Shown here: positions 15,605 through 29,467 of the stretch, piece after piece
Numbering within the stretch: position 1 is the stretch's first letter
Layout: every line of letters starts with the position of its first letter
Assembly (NCBI GenBank): GCA_000711775.1
Contig: ARYC01020269.1
Coordinates: 1 to 64,000 of the forward strand
Source: Oxytricha trifallax
Taxonomy: Eukaryota > Ciliophora > Spirotrichea > Sporadotrichida > Oxytrichidae
Reading direction: 5' to 3'
Length of the DNA stretch: 64,000 bases
Translations under genes and position numbers: made by a program
The notes under the pieces: model-generated
Databases searched by the model: none
What the model saw: only the letters and a program-made list of their open reading frames with translations
What the model was told of the DNA's origin: nothing

Positions 15605-15825
15605 TCGGTACATTTTCATTTTCATTTAATAGTAGATGAATAATAAAGGGATTTTCCTAATGAAATCAGAAAATCTTTGAGAGAATACTTTTAATTGACA
15701 GCAGAGATATATTTTCTGCCTATAGAAAGAAAGATTGCACTGTCCTCTACATTTTACGACGCGTCAGCTTTATCTCTATGATTGTCAAAGATCTCGGTAC
15801 ATTTTCATTTCTCATTTAATGCGTA
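15605..15825 (+). repeat. Degenerate satellite monomer
   Basis: Many scattered single-base deletions fall in one unit, for example TTTTCATTTAATAGTAG at its junction and ATTTTACGACGCGTCAG near 15750, while the units on both sides are normal. Nearly all changes are deletions and not substitutions. Confidence 0.75.
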
Positions 15826-18454
15826 GATGAATAATAAAGGGATTTTCCTCAATGAAAATCAGAAAATCTTTGAGAGATCATAACTTTTTAATTCGACAGC
15901 AGAGCATATACCTTTCTGCCTATAGAAAGAAAGATTGCACTGTCCTCTACATTTCTACGCACGCTTCAGCTTAATCTCTATCGATTGTCCAAAGATCTCG
16001 GTACATTTTCATTTCTCATTTAATGCGTAGATGAATAATTAAGGGATTTTCCTCAATGAAAATCAGAAAATCTTTGAGAGATCATAACTTTTTAATTCGA
16101 CTGCAGAGCATATACCTTTCTGCCTATAGAAAGAAAGATTGCACTGTCCTCTACATTTCTACGCACGCTTCAGCTTAATCTCTATCGATTGTCCAAAGAT
16201 CTCGGTACATTTTCATTTCTCATTTAATGCGTAGATGAATAATAAAGGGATTTTCCTCAATGAAAATCAGAAAATCTTTGAGAGATCATAACTTTTTATT
16301 CCGACAGCAGAGCATATACCTTTCTGCCTATAGAAAGAAAGATTGCACTGTCCTCTACATTTCTACGCACGCTTCAGCTTAATCTCTATCGATTGTCCAA
16401 AGATCTCGGTACATTTTCATTTCTCATTTAATGCGTAGATGAATAATAAAGGGATTTTCCTCAATGAAAATCAGAAAATCTTTGAGAGATCATAACTTTT
16501 TAATTCGACAGCAGAGCATATACTTTTCTGCCTATAGAAAGAAAGATTGCACTGTCCTCTACATTTCTACGCACGCTTCAGCTTTATCTCTATCGATTGT
16601 CCAAAGATCTCGGTACATTTTCAATTCTCATTTAATGCGTAGATGAATAATTAAGGGATTTTACTCAATGAAAATCAGAAAATCTTTGAGAGATCATAAC
16701 TTTTTAATTCGACTGCAGAGCATATACCTTTCTGCCTATAGAAAGAAAGATTGCACTGTCCTCTACATTTCTACGCACGCTTCAGCTTAATCTCTATCCA
16801 TTGTCCAAAGATCTCGGTACATTTTCATTTCTCATTTAATGCGTAGATGAATAATTAAGGGATTTTCCTCAATGAAAATCAGAAAATCTTTGAGAGATCA
16901 TACTTTTTAATTCGACTGCAGAGCATATAACTTTCTGCCTATAGAAAGAAAGATTGCACTGTCCTCTACATTTCTACGCACGCTTCAGCTTAATCTCTAT
17001 CGATTGTCCAAAGATCTCGGTACATTTTCATTTCTCATTTAATGCGTAGATGAATAATTAAGGGATTTTCCTCAATGAAAATCAGAAAATCTTTGAGAGA
17101 TCATAACTTTTTAATTCGACTGCAGAGCATATACCTTTCTGCCTATAGAAAGAAAGATTGCACTGTCCTCTACATTTCTACGCACGCTTCAGCTTAATCT
17201 CTATCGATTGTCCAAAGATCTCGGTACATTTTCATTTCTCATTTAATGCGTAGATGAATAATTAAGGGATTTTCCTCAATGAAAATCAGAAAATCTTTGA
17301 GAGATCATAACTTTTTAATTCGACAGCAGAGCATATACTTTTCTGCCTATAGAAAGAAAGATTGCACTGTCCTCTACATTTCTACGCACGCTTCAGCTTT
17401 ATCTCTATCGATTGTCCAAAGATCTCGGTACATTTTCATTTCTCATTTAATGCGTAGATGAATAATAAAGGATTTTACTCAATGAAAATCAGAAAATCTT
17501 TGAGAGATCATAACTTTTCAATTCGACAGCAGAGCATATACTTTTCTGCCTATAGAAAGAAAGATTGCACTGTCCTCTACATTCCTACGCACGCTTCAGC
17601 TTTATCTCTATCGATTGTCCAAAGATCTCGGTACATTTTCATTTCTCATTTAATGCGTAGATGAATAATAGAGGGATTTTCCTCAATGAAAATCAGAAAA
17701 TCTTTGAGAGATCATAACTTTTTAATTCGACAGCAGAGCATATACTTTTCTGCCTATAGAAAGAAAGATTGCACTGTCCTCTACATTTCTACGCACGCTT
17801 CAGCTTTATCTCTATCGATTGTCCAAAGATCTCGGTACATTTTCATTTCTCATTTAATGCGTAGATGAATAATAGAGGGATTTTCCTCAATGAAAATCAG
17901 AAAATCTTTGAGAGATCATAACTTTTTAATTAGACAGCAGAGCATATACTTTTCTGCCTATAGAAAGAAAGATTGCACTGTCCTCTACATTTCTACGCAC
18001 GCTTCAGCTTTATCTCTATCGATTGTCAAAGATCTCGGTACATTTTCATTTCTCATTTAATGCGTAGATGAATAATAAAGGGATTTTCCTCAATGAAAAT
18101 CAGAAAATCTTTGAGAGATCATAACTTTTTAATTCGACAGCAGAGCATATACTTTTCTGCCTATAGAAAGAAAGATTGCACTGTCCTCTACATTTCTACG
18201 CACGCTTCAGCTTTATCTCTATCGATTGTCAAAAGATCTCGGTACATTTTCATTTCTCATTTAATGCGTAGATGAATAATTAAGGGATTTTCCTCAATGA
18301 AAATCAGAAAATCTTTGAGAGATCATAACTTTTTAATTCGACAGCAGAGCATATACCTTTCTGCCTATAGAAAGAAAGATTGCACTGTCCTCTACATTTC
18401 TACGCACGCTTCAGCTTTATCTCTATCGATTGTCCAAAGATCTCGGTACATTTT

Positions 18455-18700
18455 CATTATCATTAATCCGTAGATGATAATAAAGGATTTTCCTCAATGA
18501 AAATCAGAAAATTTGAAGAGATCATACTTTTTATTCGAAGCAGAGCATAAACTTTTCTGCCTATAGAAAGAAAGATTGCACTGTCCTCTACATTTCTACG
18601 CACGCTTCAGCTTTATCACTATCGATTGTCCAAAGATCTCGGTACATTTTCATTTCTCATTTAATGCGTAGATGAATAATAAAAGGATTTTACTCAATGA
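18455..18700 (+). repeat. Degenerate satellite monomer with edge-type features
   Basis: Deletions and substitutions are clustered at 18455-18545. The unit then has TTATCACTATCG and the linker AAAAGGATTTTACTC, two variants otherwise seen near 19.4 kb and in the last units before the array's right end. Confidence 0.75.
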
Positions 18701-19089
18701 AAATCAGAAAATCTTTGAGAGATCATAACTTTTTAATTCGACAGCAGAGCATATACTTTTCTGCCTATAGAAAGAAAGATTGCACTGTCCTCTACATTTC
18801 TACGCACGCTTCAGCTTTATCTCTATCGATTGTCCAAAGATCTCGGTACATTTTCATTTCTCATTTAATGCGTAGATAAATAATAGAGGGATTTTCCTCA
18901 ATGAAAATCAGAAAATCTTTGAGAGATCATAACTTTTTAATTAGACAGCAGAGCATATACTTTTCTGCCTATAGAAAGAAAGATTGCACTGTCCTCTACA
19001 TTTCTACGCACGCTTCAGCTTTATCTCTATCGATTGTACAAAGATCTCGGTACATTTTCATTTCTCATTTAATGCGTAGATAAATAATA

Positions 19090-19500
19090 GAGGGATTTTC
19101 CTCAATGAAAATCAGAAAATCTTTGAGAGATCATAACTTTTAATCGACAGCAGAGCATATACCTTTCTGCCTATAAAAGAAAGAGTGCACTGTCTTACAT
19201 TTCTACGCACGCTTAAGCTTATCTCTTCGATTGTCCAAAGATCTCGGTAACATTCATTTCTATTTATGCGTAATAATAATAAGAGATTTTCCTCAATGAA
19301 AATCAGAAAATCTTTGAGAGATCATAACTTTTAATTCGACAGCAGAGCATATACTTTTCTGCCTGTAGAAAGAAAGATTGCACTGTCCTCTACATTTCTA
19401 CGCACGCTTCAGCTTTATCACTATCGATTGTACAAAGATCTCGGTACATTTTCATTTCTCATTTAATGCGTAGATAAATAATAAAAGGATTTTACTCAAT
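19090..19500 (+). repeat. Two degenerate satellite monomers
   Basis: Clustered losses occur at 19135-19290, including CTATAAAAGAAAGAGTG, CTGTCTTACATT, CTTAAGCTTATC and AAGAGATTTTCC. The following unit carries TTATCACTATCG, GATTGTACAAAG and a TAA in place of the usual TGA, then AAAAGGATTTTACTC. Confidence 0.75.
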
Positions 19501-21669
19501 GAAAATCAGAAAATCTTTGAGAGATCATAACTTTTTAATTCGACAGCAGAGCATATACTTTTCTGCCTGTAGAAAGAAAGATTGCACTGTCCTCTACATT
19601 TCTACGCACGCTTCAGCTTTATCTCTATCGATTGTCCAAAGATCTCGGTACATTTTCATTTCTCATTTAATGCGTAGATGAATAATAGAGGGATTTTCCT
19701 CAATGAAAATCAGAAAATCTTTGAGAGATCATAACTTTTTAATTCGACAGCAGAGCATATACCTTTCTGCCTATAGAAAGAAAGATTGCACTGTCCTCTA
19801 CATTTCTACGCACGCTTCAGCTTAATCTCTATCGATTGTCCAAAGATCTCGGTACATTTTCATTTCTCATTTAATGCGTAGATGAATAATTAAGGGATTT
19901 TCCTCAATGAAAATCAGAAAATCTTTGAGAGATCATAACTTTTTAATTCGACAGCAGAGCATATACCTTTCTGCTATAGAAAGAAAGATTGCACTGTCCT
20001 CTACATTTCTACGCACGCTTCAGCTTTATCTCTATCGATTGTCCAAAGATCTCGGTACATTTTCATTTCTCATTTAATGCGTAGATGAATAATAAAGGGA
20101 TTTTCCTCAATGAAAATCAGAAAATCTTTGAGAGATCATAACTTTTTAATTCGACAGCAGAGCATATACCTTTCTGCCTATAGAAAGAAAGATTGCACTG
20201 TCCTCTACATTTCTACGCACGCTTCAGCTTAATCTCTATCGATTGTCCAAAGATCTCGGTACATTTTCATTTCTCATTTAATGCGTAGATGAATAATAAA
20301 GGGATTTTCCTCAATGAAAATCAGAAAATCTTTGAGAGATCATAACTTTTTAATTCGACACCAGAGCATATACCTTTCTGCCTATAGAAAGAAAGATTGC
20401 ACTGTCCTCTACATTTCTACGCACGCTTCAGCTTAATCTCTATCGATTGTCCAAAGATCTCGGTACATTTTCATTTCTCATTTAATGCGTAGATGAATAA
20501 TAAAGGGATTTTCCTCAATGAAAATCAGAAAATCTTTGAGAGATCATAACTTTTTAATTCGACAGCAGAGCATATACTTTTCTGCCTATAGAAAGAAAGA
20601 TTGCACTGTCCTCTACATTTCTACGCACGCTTCAGCTTTATCTCTATCGATTGTCCAAAGATCTCGGTACATTTTCATTTCTCATTTAATGCGTAGATGA
20701 ATAATAGAGGGATTTTCCTCAATGAAAATCAGAAAATCTTTGAGAGATCATAACTTTTTATTTCGACAGCAGAGCATATACTTTTCTGCCTATAGAAAGA
20801 AAGATTGCACTGTCCTCTACATTTCTACGCACGCTTCAGCTTTATCTCTATCGATTGTCCAAAGATCTCGGTACATTTTCATTTCTCATTTAATGCGTAG
20901 ATGAATAATAGAGGGATTTTCCTCAATGAAAATCAGAAAATCTTTGAGAGATCATAACTTTTTATTTCGACAGCAGAGCATATACTTTTCTGCCTATAGA
21001 AAGAAAGATTGCACTGTCCTCTACATTTCTACGCACGCTTCAGCTTTATCTCTATCGATTGTCCAAAGATCTCGGTACATTTTCATTTCTCATTTAATGC
21101 GTAGATGAATAATAGAGGGATTTTCCTCAATGAAAATCAGAAAATCTTTGAGAGATCATAACTTTTTATTTCGACAGCAGAGCATATACTTTTCTGCCTA
21201 TAGAAAGAAAGATTGCACTGTCCTCTACATTTCTACGCACGCTTCAGCTTTATCTCTATCGATTGTCCAAAGATCTCGGTACATTTTCATTTCTCATTTA
21301 ATGCGTAGATGAATAATAGAGGGATTTTCCTCAATGAAAATCAGAAAATCTTTGAGAGATCATAACTTTTTAATTCGACAGCAGAGCATATACCTTTCTG
21401 CCTATAGAAAGAAAGATTGCACTGTCCTCTACATTTCTACGCACGCTTCAGCTTAATCTCTATCGATTGTCCAAAGATCTCGGTACATTTTCATTTCTCA
21501 TTTAATGCGTAGATGAATAATAAAGGGATTTTCCTCAATGAAAATCAGAAAATCTTTGAGAGATCATAACTTTTTAATTCGACAGCAGAGCATATACCTT
21601 TCTGCCTATAGAAAGAAAGATTGCACTGTCCTCTACATTTCTACGCACGCTTCAGCTTAATCTCTATCG

Positions 21670-21906
21670 ATTGTCCAAAGAACTCGGACATTTTCATTTC
21701 TCATTTAATGCGTAGATGATAATAAAGGATTTCCTCATGAAAAAGAAAATACTTGAGAGATCAAAACTTTTAAATTCGACGCAGAGCATATACTTTCTGC
21801 CTATGGAAAAAATTGCACTTCCTCTACATTTTACACACGCTTCAGCTTTATCTCTATCGATTGTCCAAAGATCTCGGTACATTTTCAATTCTCATTAAAT
21901 GCCTAG
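21670..21906 (+). repeat. Degenerate satellite monomer
   Basis: The unit has dispersed deletions (AACTCGGACATT, CAAAACTTTTAAATTCGACG, ATGGAAAAAATTGC) and ends with the rare ACACACGC ... CAATTCTCATTAAATGCC ... AATAAGGG junction, which recurs near 49.2 and 51.5 kb. Open frames on either strand here (21694-21888 and 21716-21898) are products of this scrambling. Confidence 0.75.
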
Positions 21907-22379
21907 ATGAATAATAAGGGATTTTACTCAATGAAAATCAGAAAATCTTTGAGAGATCATAACTTTTTAATTCGACAGCAGAGCATATACTTTTCTGCCT
22001 ATAGAAAGAAAGATTGCACTGTCCTCTACATTTCTACGCACGCTTCAGCTTTATCTCTATCGATTGTCCAAAGATCTCGGTACATTTTCATTTCTCATTT
22101 AATGCGTAGATGAATAATAGAGGGATTTTCCTCAATGAAAATCAGAAAATCTTTGAGAGATCATAACTTTTTAATTCGACAGCAGAGCATATACCTTTCT
22201 GCCTATAGAAAGAAAGATTGCACTGTCCTCTACATTTCTACGCACGCTTCAGCTTAATCTCTATCGATTGTCCAAAGATCTCGGTACATTTTCATTTCTC
22301 ATTTAATGCGTAGATGAATAATAAAGGGATTTTCCTCAATGAAAATCAGAAAATCTTTGAGAGATCATAACTTTTTAAT

Positions 22380-22537
22380 TCGACAGCAGAGCATATACTT
22401 TCTGCCTATAGAAAGAAAAATTGCACTGTCCCTACATTTACGCACGCTTCAGCTTATCTCTATCGATTGTCAAGATCTCGGTACATTTTCATTTATCAAT
22501 TAATGCGTAATGAATAATTAAAGGATTTTACTCAATG
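22380..22537 (+). repeat. Degenerate satellite monomer
   Basis: Several one-base losses are concentrated in 22395-22520, for example GTCCCTACATTTACGC and GATTGTCAAGATC. Units on both sides are near consensus. Confidence 0.7.
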
Positions 22538-23127
22538 AAAATCAGAAAATCTTTGAGAGATCATAACTTTTTAATTCGACTGCAGAGCATATACCTTTCT
22601 GCCTATAGAAAGAAAGATTGCACTGTCCTCTACATTTCTACGCACGCTTCAGCTTAATCTCTATCGATTGTCCAAAGATCTCGGTACATTTTCATTTCTC
22701 ATTTAATGCGTAGATGAATAATAAAGGGATTTTCCTCAATGAAAATCAGAAAATCTTTGAGAGATCATAACTTTTTAATTCGACAGCAGAGCATATACTT
22801 TTCTGCCTATAGAAAGAAAGATTGCACTGTCCTCTACATTTCTACGCACGCTTCAGCTTTATCTCTATCGATTGTCCAAAGATCTCGGTACATTTTCATT
22901 TCTCATTTAATGCGTAGATGAATAATAGAGGGATTTTCCTCAATGAAAATCAGAAAATCTTTGAGAGATCATAACTTTTTAATTCGACAGCAGAGCATAT
23001 ACCTTTCTGCCTATAGAAAGAAAGATTGCACTGTCCTCTACATTTCTACGCACGCTTCAGCTTAATCTCTATCGATTGTCCAAAGATCTCGGTACATTTT
23101 CATTTCTCATTTAATGCGTAGATGAAT

Positions 23128-23175
23128 AATAGAGATTTTCCTCAATGAAAATCAGAAATCTTTGAAATCATAACT
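23128..23175 (+). repeat. Degenerate satellite monomer junction
   Basis: The junction reads AATAGAGATTTTCC and the next unit begins ATCAGAAATCTTTGAAATC, missing several bases against consensus within about 40 bp. Confidence 0.65.
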
Positions 23176-24977
23176 TTTTAATTCGACTGCAGAGCATATA
23201 CCTTTCTGCCTATAGAAAGAAAGATTGCACTGTCCTCTACATTTCTACGCACGCTTCAGCTTAATCTCTATCGATTGTCCAAAGATCTCGGTACATTTTC
23301 ATTTCTCATTTAATGCGTAGATGAATAATTAAGGGATTTTCCTCAATGAAAATCAGAAAATCTTTGAGAGATCATAACTTTTTAATTCGACAGCAGAGCA
23401 TATACTTTTCTGCCTATAGAAAGAAAGATTGCACTGTCCTCTACATTTCTACGCACGCTTCAGCTTTATCTCTATCGATTGTCCAAAGATCTCGGTACAT
23501 TTTCATTTCTCATTTAATGCGTAGATGAATAATTAAGGGATTTTCCTCAATGAAAATCAGAAAATCTTTGAGAGATCATAACTTTTTAATTCGACAGCAG
23601 AGCATATACCTTTCTGCCTATAGAAAGAAAGATTGCACTGTCCTCTACATTTCTACGCACGCTTCAGCTTTATCTCTATCGATTGTCCAAAGATCTCGGT
23701 ACATTTTCATTTCTCATTTAATGCGTAGATGAATAATAGAGGGATTTTCCTCAATGAAAATCAGAAAATCTTTGAGAGATCATAACTTTTTATTTCGACA
23801 GCAGAGCATATACTTTTCTGCCTATAGAAAGAAAGATTGCACTGTCCTCTACATTTCTACGCACGCTTCACCTTTATCTCTATCGATTGTCCAAAGATCT
23901 CGGTACATTTTCATTTCTCATTTAATGCGTAGATGAATAATAGAGGGATTTTCCTCAATGAAAATCAGAAAATCTTTGAGAGATCATAACTTTTTAATTC
24001 GACAGCAGAGCATATACCTTTCTGCCTATAGAAAGAAAGATTGCACTGTCCTCTACATTTCTACGCACGCTTCAGCTTTATCTCTATCGATTGTCCAAAG
24101 ATCTCGGTACATTTTCATTTCTCATTTAATGCGTAGATAAATAATAGAGGGATTTTCCTCAATGAAAATCAGAAAATCTTTGAGAGATCATAACTTTTTA
24201 ATTCGACAGCAGAGCATATACCTTTCTGCCTATAGAAAGAAAGATTGCACTGTCCTCTACATTTCTACGCACGCTTCAGCTTTATCTCTATCGATTGTCC
24301 AAAGATCTCGGTACATTTTCATTTCTCATTTAATGCGTAGATGAATAATAGAGGGATTTTCCTCAATGAAAATCAGAAAATCTTTGAGAGATCATAACTT
24401 TTTAATTCGACAGCAGAGCATATACTTTTCTGCCTATAGAAAGAAAGATTGCACTGTCCTCTACATTTCTACGCACGCTTCAGCTTTATCTCTATCGATT
24501 GTCCAAAGATCTCGGTACATTTTCATTTCTCATTTAATGCGTAGATGAATAATAGAGGGATTTTCCTCAATGAAAATCAGAAAATCTTTGAGAGATCATA
24601 ACTTTTTAATTCGACAGCAGAGCATATACTTTTCTGCCTATAGAAAGAAAGATTGCACTGTCCTCTACATTTCTACGCACGCTTCAGCTTTATCTCTATC
24701 GATTGTCCAAAGATCTCGGTACATTTTCATTTCTCATTTAATGCGTAGATGAATAATAGAGGGATTTTCCTCAATGAAAATCAGAAAATCTTTGAGAGAT
24801 CATAACTTTTTATTTCGACAGCAGAGCATATACTTTTCTGCCTATAGAAAGAAAGATTGCACTGTCCTCTACATTTCTACGCACGCTTCAGCTTTATCTC
24901 TATCGATTGTCCAAAGATCTCGGTACATTTTCATTTCTCATTTAATGCGTAGATGAATAATAGAGGGATTTTCCTCA

Positions 24978-25181
24978 ATGAAAATCAGAAAATCTTTGAG
25001 AGATCATAACTTTTTAATTCGACTGCAGAGCATATACCTTTCTGCCTATAGAAAGAAAGATTGCACTGTCCTCTACATTTCTACGCACGCTTCAGCTTAA
25101 TCTCTATCGATTGTCCAAAGATCTCGGTACATTTTCATTTCTCATTTAATGCGTAGATGAATAATTAAGGGATTTTCCTCA
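24978..25181 (+). repeat. Satellite monomer, TAA-type exemplar
   Basis: This type has GCTTAATCTC instead of GCTTTATCTC, turning a Leu TTA into TAA at codon 41. It is usually linked with ATACCTTTCTGCC and often with CTGCAG (a PstI site) in place of CAGCAG. With the standard code the small ORF is broken; with the ciliate code it simply has Gln there and still ends at the TGA. Other copies begin at 12192, 12600, 39265 and 54561. Confidence 0.9.
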
Positions 25182-26405
25182 ATGAAAATCAGAAAATCTT
25201 TGAGAGATCATAACTTTTTAATTCGACAGCAGAGCATATACTTTTCTGCCTGTAGAAAGAAAGATTGCACTGTCCTCTACATTTCTACGCACGCTTCAGC
25301 TTTATCTCTATCGATTGTCCAAAGATCTCGGTACATTTTCATTTCTCATTTAATGCGTAGATGAATAATAGAGGGATTTTCCTCAATGAAAATCAGAAAA
25401 TCTTTGAGAGATCATAACTTTTTAATTCGACTGCAGAGCATATTCCTTTCTGCCTATAGAAAGAAAGATTGCACTGTCCTCTACATTTCTACGCACGCTT
25501 CAGCTTTATCTCTATCGATTGTCCAAAGATCTCGGTACATTTTCATTTCTCATTTAATGCGTAGATGAATAATTAAGGGATTTTCCTCAATGAAAATCAG
25601 AAAATCTTTGAGAGATCATAACTTTTTAATTCGACAGCAGAGCATATACTTTTCTGCCTGTAGAAAGAAAGATTGCACTGTCCTCTACATTTCTACGCAC
25701 GCTTCAGCTTTATCGCTATCGATTGTCCAAAGATCTCGGTACATTTTCATTTCTCATTTAATGCGTAGATGAATAATTAAGGGATTTTCCTCAATGAAAA
25801 TCAGAAAATCTTTGAGAGATCATAACTTTTCAATTCGACAGCAGAGCATATACTTTTCTGCCTATAGAAAGAAAGATTGCACTGTCCTCTACATTTCTAC
25901 GCACGCTTCAGCTTTATCTCTATCGATTGTCCAAAGATCTCGGTACATTTTCATTTCTCATTTAATGCGTAGATAAATAATAGAGGGATTTTCCTCAATG
26001 AAAATCAGAAAATCTTTGAGAGATCATAACTTTTTAATTCGACTGCAGAGCATATACCTTTCTGCCTATAGAAAGAAAGATTGCACTGTCCTCTACATTT
26101 CTACGCACGCTTCAGCTTTATCTCTATCGATTGTCCAAAGATCTCGGTACATTTTCATTTCTCATTTAATGCGTAGATGAATAATAGAGGGATTTTCCTC
26201 AATGAAAATCAGAAAATCTTTGAGAGATCATAACTTTTTATTTCGACAGCAGAGCATATACTTTTCTGCCTATAGAAAGAAAGATTGCACTGTCCTCTAC
26301 ATTTCTACGCACGCTTCAGCTTTATCTCTATCGATTGTCCAAAGATCTCGGTACATTTTCATTTCTCATTTAATGCGTAGATGAATAATAGAGGGATTTT
26401 CCTCA

Positions 26406-26609
26406 ATGAAAATCAGAAAATCTTTGAGAGATCATAACTTTTTAATTCGACTGCAGAGCATATACCTTTCTGCCTATAGAAAGAAAGATTGCACTGTCCT
26501 CTACATTTCTACGCACGCTTCAGCTTTATCTCTATCGATTGTCCAAAGATCTCGGTACATTTTCATTTCTCATTTAATGCGTAGATGAATAATTAAGGGA
26601 TTTTCCTCA
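26406..26609 (+). repeat. Satellite monomer, type L (CTGCAG) exemplar
   Basis: This type carries CTGCAG and ATACCTTTCTGCC (residues RLQ and YLS) but keeps GCTTTATCTC. The two changes travel together in copies starting at 9130, 13620, 25998, 31916, 38041, 40081, 47631 and 55173, which marks it as a lineage within the array. The PstI site would cut it and not its neighbours. Confidence 0.9.
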
Positions 26610-26813
26610 ATGAAAATCAGAAAATCTTTGAGAGATCATAACTTTTTAATTCGACAGCAGAGCATATACTTTTCTGCCTGTAGAAAGAAAGATTGCACTG
26701 TCCTCTACATTTCTACGCACGCTTCAGCTTTATCTCTATCGATTGTCCAAAGATCTCGGTACATTTTCATTTCTCATTTAATGCGTAGATGAATAATAGA
26801 GGGATTTTCCTCA

Positions 26814-27017
26814 ATGAAAATCAGAAAATCTTTGAGAGATCATAACTTTTTATTTCGACAGCAGAGCATATACTTTTCTGCCTATAGAAAGAAAGATTGC
26901 ACTGTCCTCTACATTTCTACGCACGCTTCAGCTTTATCTCTATCGATTGTCCAAAGATCTCGGTACATTTTCATTTCTCATTTAATGCGTAGATGAATAA
27001 TAGAGGGATTTTCCTCA
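26814..27017 (+). repeat. Satellite monomer, type F exemplar
   Basis: A reference copy of the commonest type in the middle of the array. Diagnostic bases are TTATTTCGACAGCAG near unit position 43 (residues LFRQQ in the ORF frame), ATACTTTTCTGCC, CCTATAG, GCTTTATCTC and the linker ATAGAGGG before the next ATG. In the frame starting at the ATG it reads 60 codons, then TGA, then seven codons to the next ATG. The related type I differs mainly by TTAATTCGACAGCAG (LIRQQ). Confidence 0.9.
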
Positions 27018-29263
27018 ATGAAAATCAGAAAATCTTTGAGAGATCATAACTTTTTATTTCGACAGCAGAGCATATACTTTTCTGCCTATAGAAAGAAAGA
27101 TTGCACTGTCCTCTACATTTCTACGCACGCTTCAGCTTTATCTCTATCGATTGTCCAAAGATCTCGGTACATTTTCATTTCTCATTTAATGCGTAGATGA
27201 ATAATAGAGGGATTTTCCTCAATGAAAATCAGAAAATCTTTGAGAGATCATAACTTTTTATTTCGACAGCAGAGCATATACTTTTCTGCCTATAGAAAGA
27301 AAGATTGCACTGTCCTCTACATTTCTACGCACGCTTCAGCTTTATCTCTATCGATTGTCCAAAGATCTCGGTACATTTTCATTTCTCATTTAATGCGTAG
27401 ATGAATAATAGAGGGATTTTCCTCAATGAAAATCAGAAAATCTTTGAGAGATCATAACTTTTTATTTCGACAGCAGAGCATATACTTTTCTGCCTATAGA
27501 AAGAAAGATTGCACTGTCCTCTACATTTCTACGCACGCTTCAGCTTTTAATCTCTATCGATTGTCCAAAGATCTCGGTACATTTTCATTTCTCATTTAAT
27601 GCGTAGATGAATAATAGAGGGATTTTCCTCAATGAAAATCAGAAAATCTTTGAGAGATCATAACTTTTTATTTCGACAGCAGAGCATATACTTTTCTGCC
27701 TATAGAAAGAAAGATTGCACTGTCCTCTACATTTCTACGCACGCTTCAGCTTTATCTCTATCGATTGTCCAAAGATCTCGGTACATTTTCATTTCTCATT
27801 TAATGCGTAGATGAATAATAGAGGGATTTTCCTCAATGAAAATCAGAAAATCTTTGAGAGATCATAACTTTTTATTTCGACAGCAGAGCATATACTTTTC
27901 TGCCTATAGAAAGAAAGATTGCACTGTCCTCTACATTTCTACGCACGCTTCAGCTTTATCTCTATCGATTGTCCAAAGATCTCGGTACATTTTCATTTCT
28001 CATTTAATGCGTAGATGAATAATAGAGGGATTTTCCTCAATGAAAATCAGAAAATCTTTGAGAGATCATAACTTTTTATTTCGACAGCAGAGCATATACT
28101 TTTCTGCCTATAGAAAGAAAGATTGCACTGTCCTCTACATTTCTACGCACGCTTCAGCTTTATCTCTATCGATTGTCCAAAGATCTCGGTACATTTTCAT
28201 TTCTCATTTAATGCGTAGATGAATAATAGAGGGATTTTCCTCAATGAAAATCAGAAAATCTTTGAGAGATCATAACTTTTTATTTCGACAGCAGAGCATA
28301 TACTTTTCTGCCTATAGAAAGAAAGATTGCACTGTCCTCTACATTTCTACGCACGCTTCAGCTTTATCTCTATCGATTGTCCAAAGATCTCGGTACATTT
28401 TCATTTCTCATTTAATGCGTAGATGAATAATAGAGGGATTTTCCTCAATGAAAATCAGAAAATCTTTGAGAGATCATAACTTTTTATTTCGACAGCAGAG
28501 CATATACTTTTCTGCCTATAGAAAGAAAGATTGCACTGTCCTCTACATTTCTACGCACGCTTCAGCTTTATCTCTATCGATTGTCCAAAGATCTCGGTAC
28601 ATTTTCATTTCTCATTTAATGCGTAGATGAATAATAGAGGGATTTTCCTCAATGAAAATCAGAAAATCTTTGAGAGATCATAACTTTTTATTTCGACAGC
28701 AGAGCATATACTTTTCTGCCTATAGAAAGAAAGATTGCACTGTCCTCTACATTTCTACGCACGCTTCAGCTTTATCTCTATCGATTGTCCAAAGATCTCG
28801 GTACATTTTCATTTCTCATTTAATGCGTAGATGAATAATAGAGGGATTTTCCTCAATGAAAATCAGAAAATCTTTGAGAGATCATAACTTTTTATTTCGA
28901 CAGCAGAGCATATACTTTTCTGCCTATAGAAAGAAAGATTGCACTGTCCTCTACATTTCTACGCACGCTTCAGCTTTATCTCTATCGATTGTCCAAAGAT
29001 CTCGGTACATTTTCATTTCTCATTTAATGCGTAGATGAATAATAGAGGGATTTTCCTCAATGAAAATCAGAAAATCTTTGAGAGATCATAACTTTTTATT
29101 TCGACAGCAGAGCATATACTTTTCTGCCTATAGAAAGAAAGATTGCACTGTCCTCTACATTTCTACGCACGCTTCAGCTTTATCTCTATCGATTGTCCAA
29201 AGATCTCGGTACATTTTCATTTCTCATTTAATGCGTAGATGAATAATAGAGGGATTTTCCTCA

Positions 29264-29467
29264 ATGAAAATCAGAAAATCTTTGAGAGATCATAACTTTT
29301 TATTTCGACTGCAGAGCATATACCTTTCTGCCTATAGAAAGAAAGATTGCACTGTCCTCTACATTTCTACGCACGCTTCAGCTTTATCTCTATCGATTGT
29401 CCAAAGATCTCGGTACATTTTCATTTCTCATTTAATGCGTAGATGAATAATAGAGGGATTTTCCTCA
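29264..29467 (+). repeat. Chimeric F/L satellite monomer
   Basis: This unit begins with the F marker TTATTTCGA and continues with the L markers CTGCAG and ATACCTTTCTGCC, inside a run of pure F units. It looks like a short conversion tract or crossover product. Confidence 0.75.

Noticed and set aside
21694..21888. Minus-strand ORF of 64 codons within the satellite
   Set aside because: It is antisense to a degenerate monomer and exists only because that unit is scrambled.
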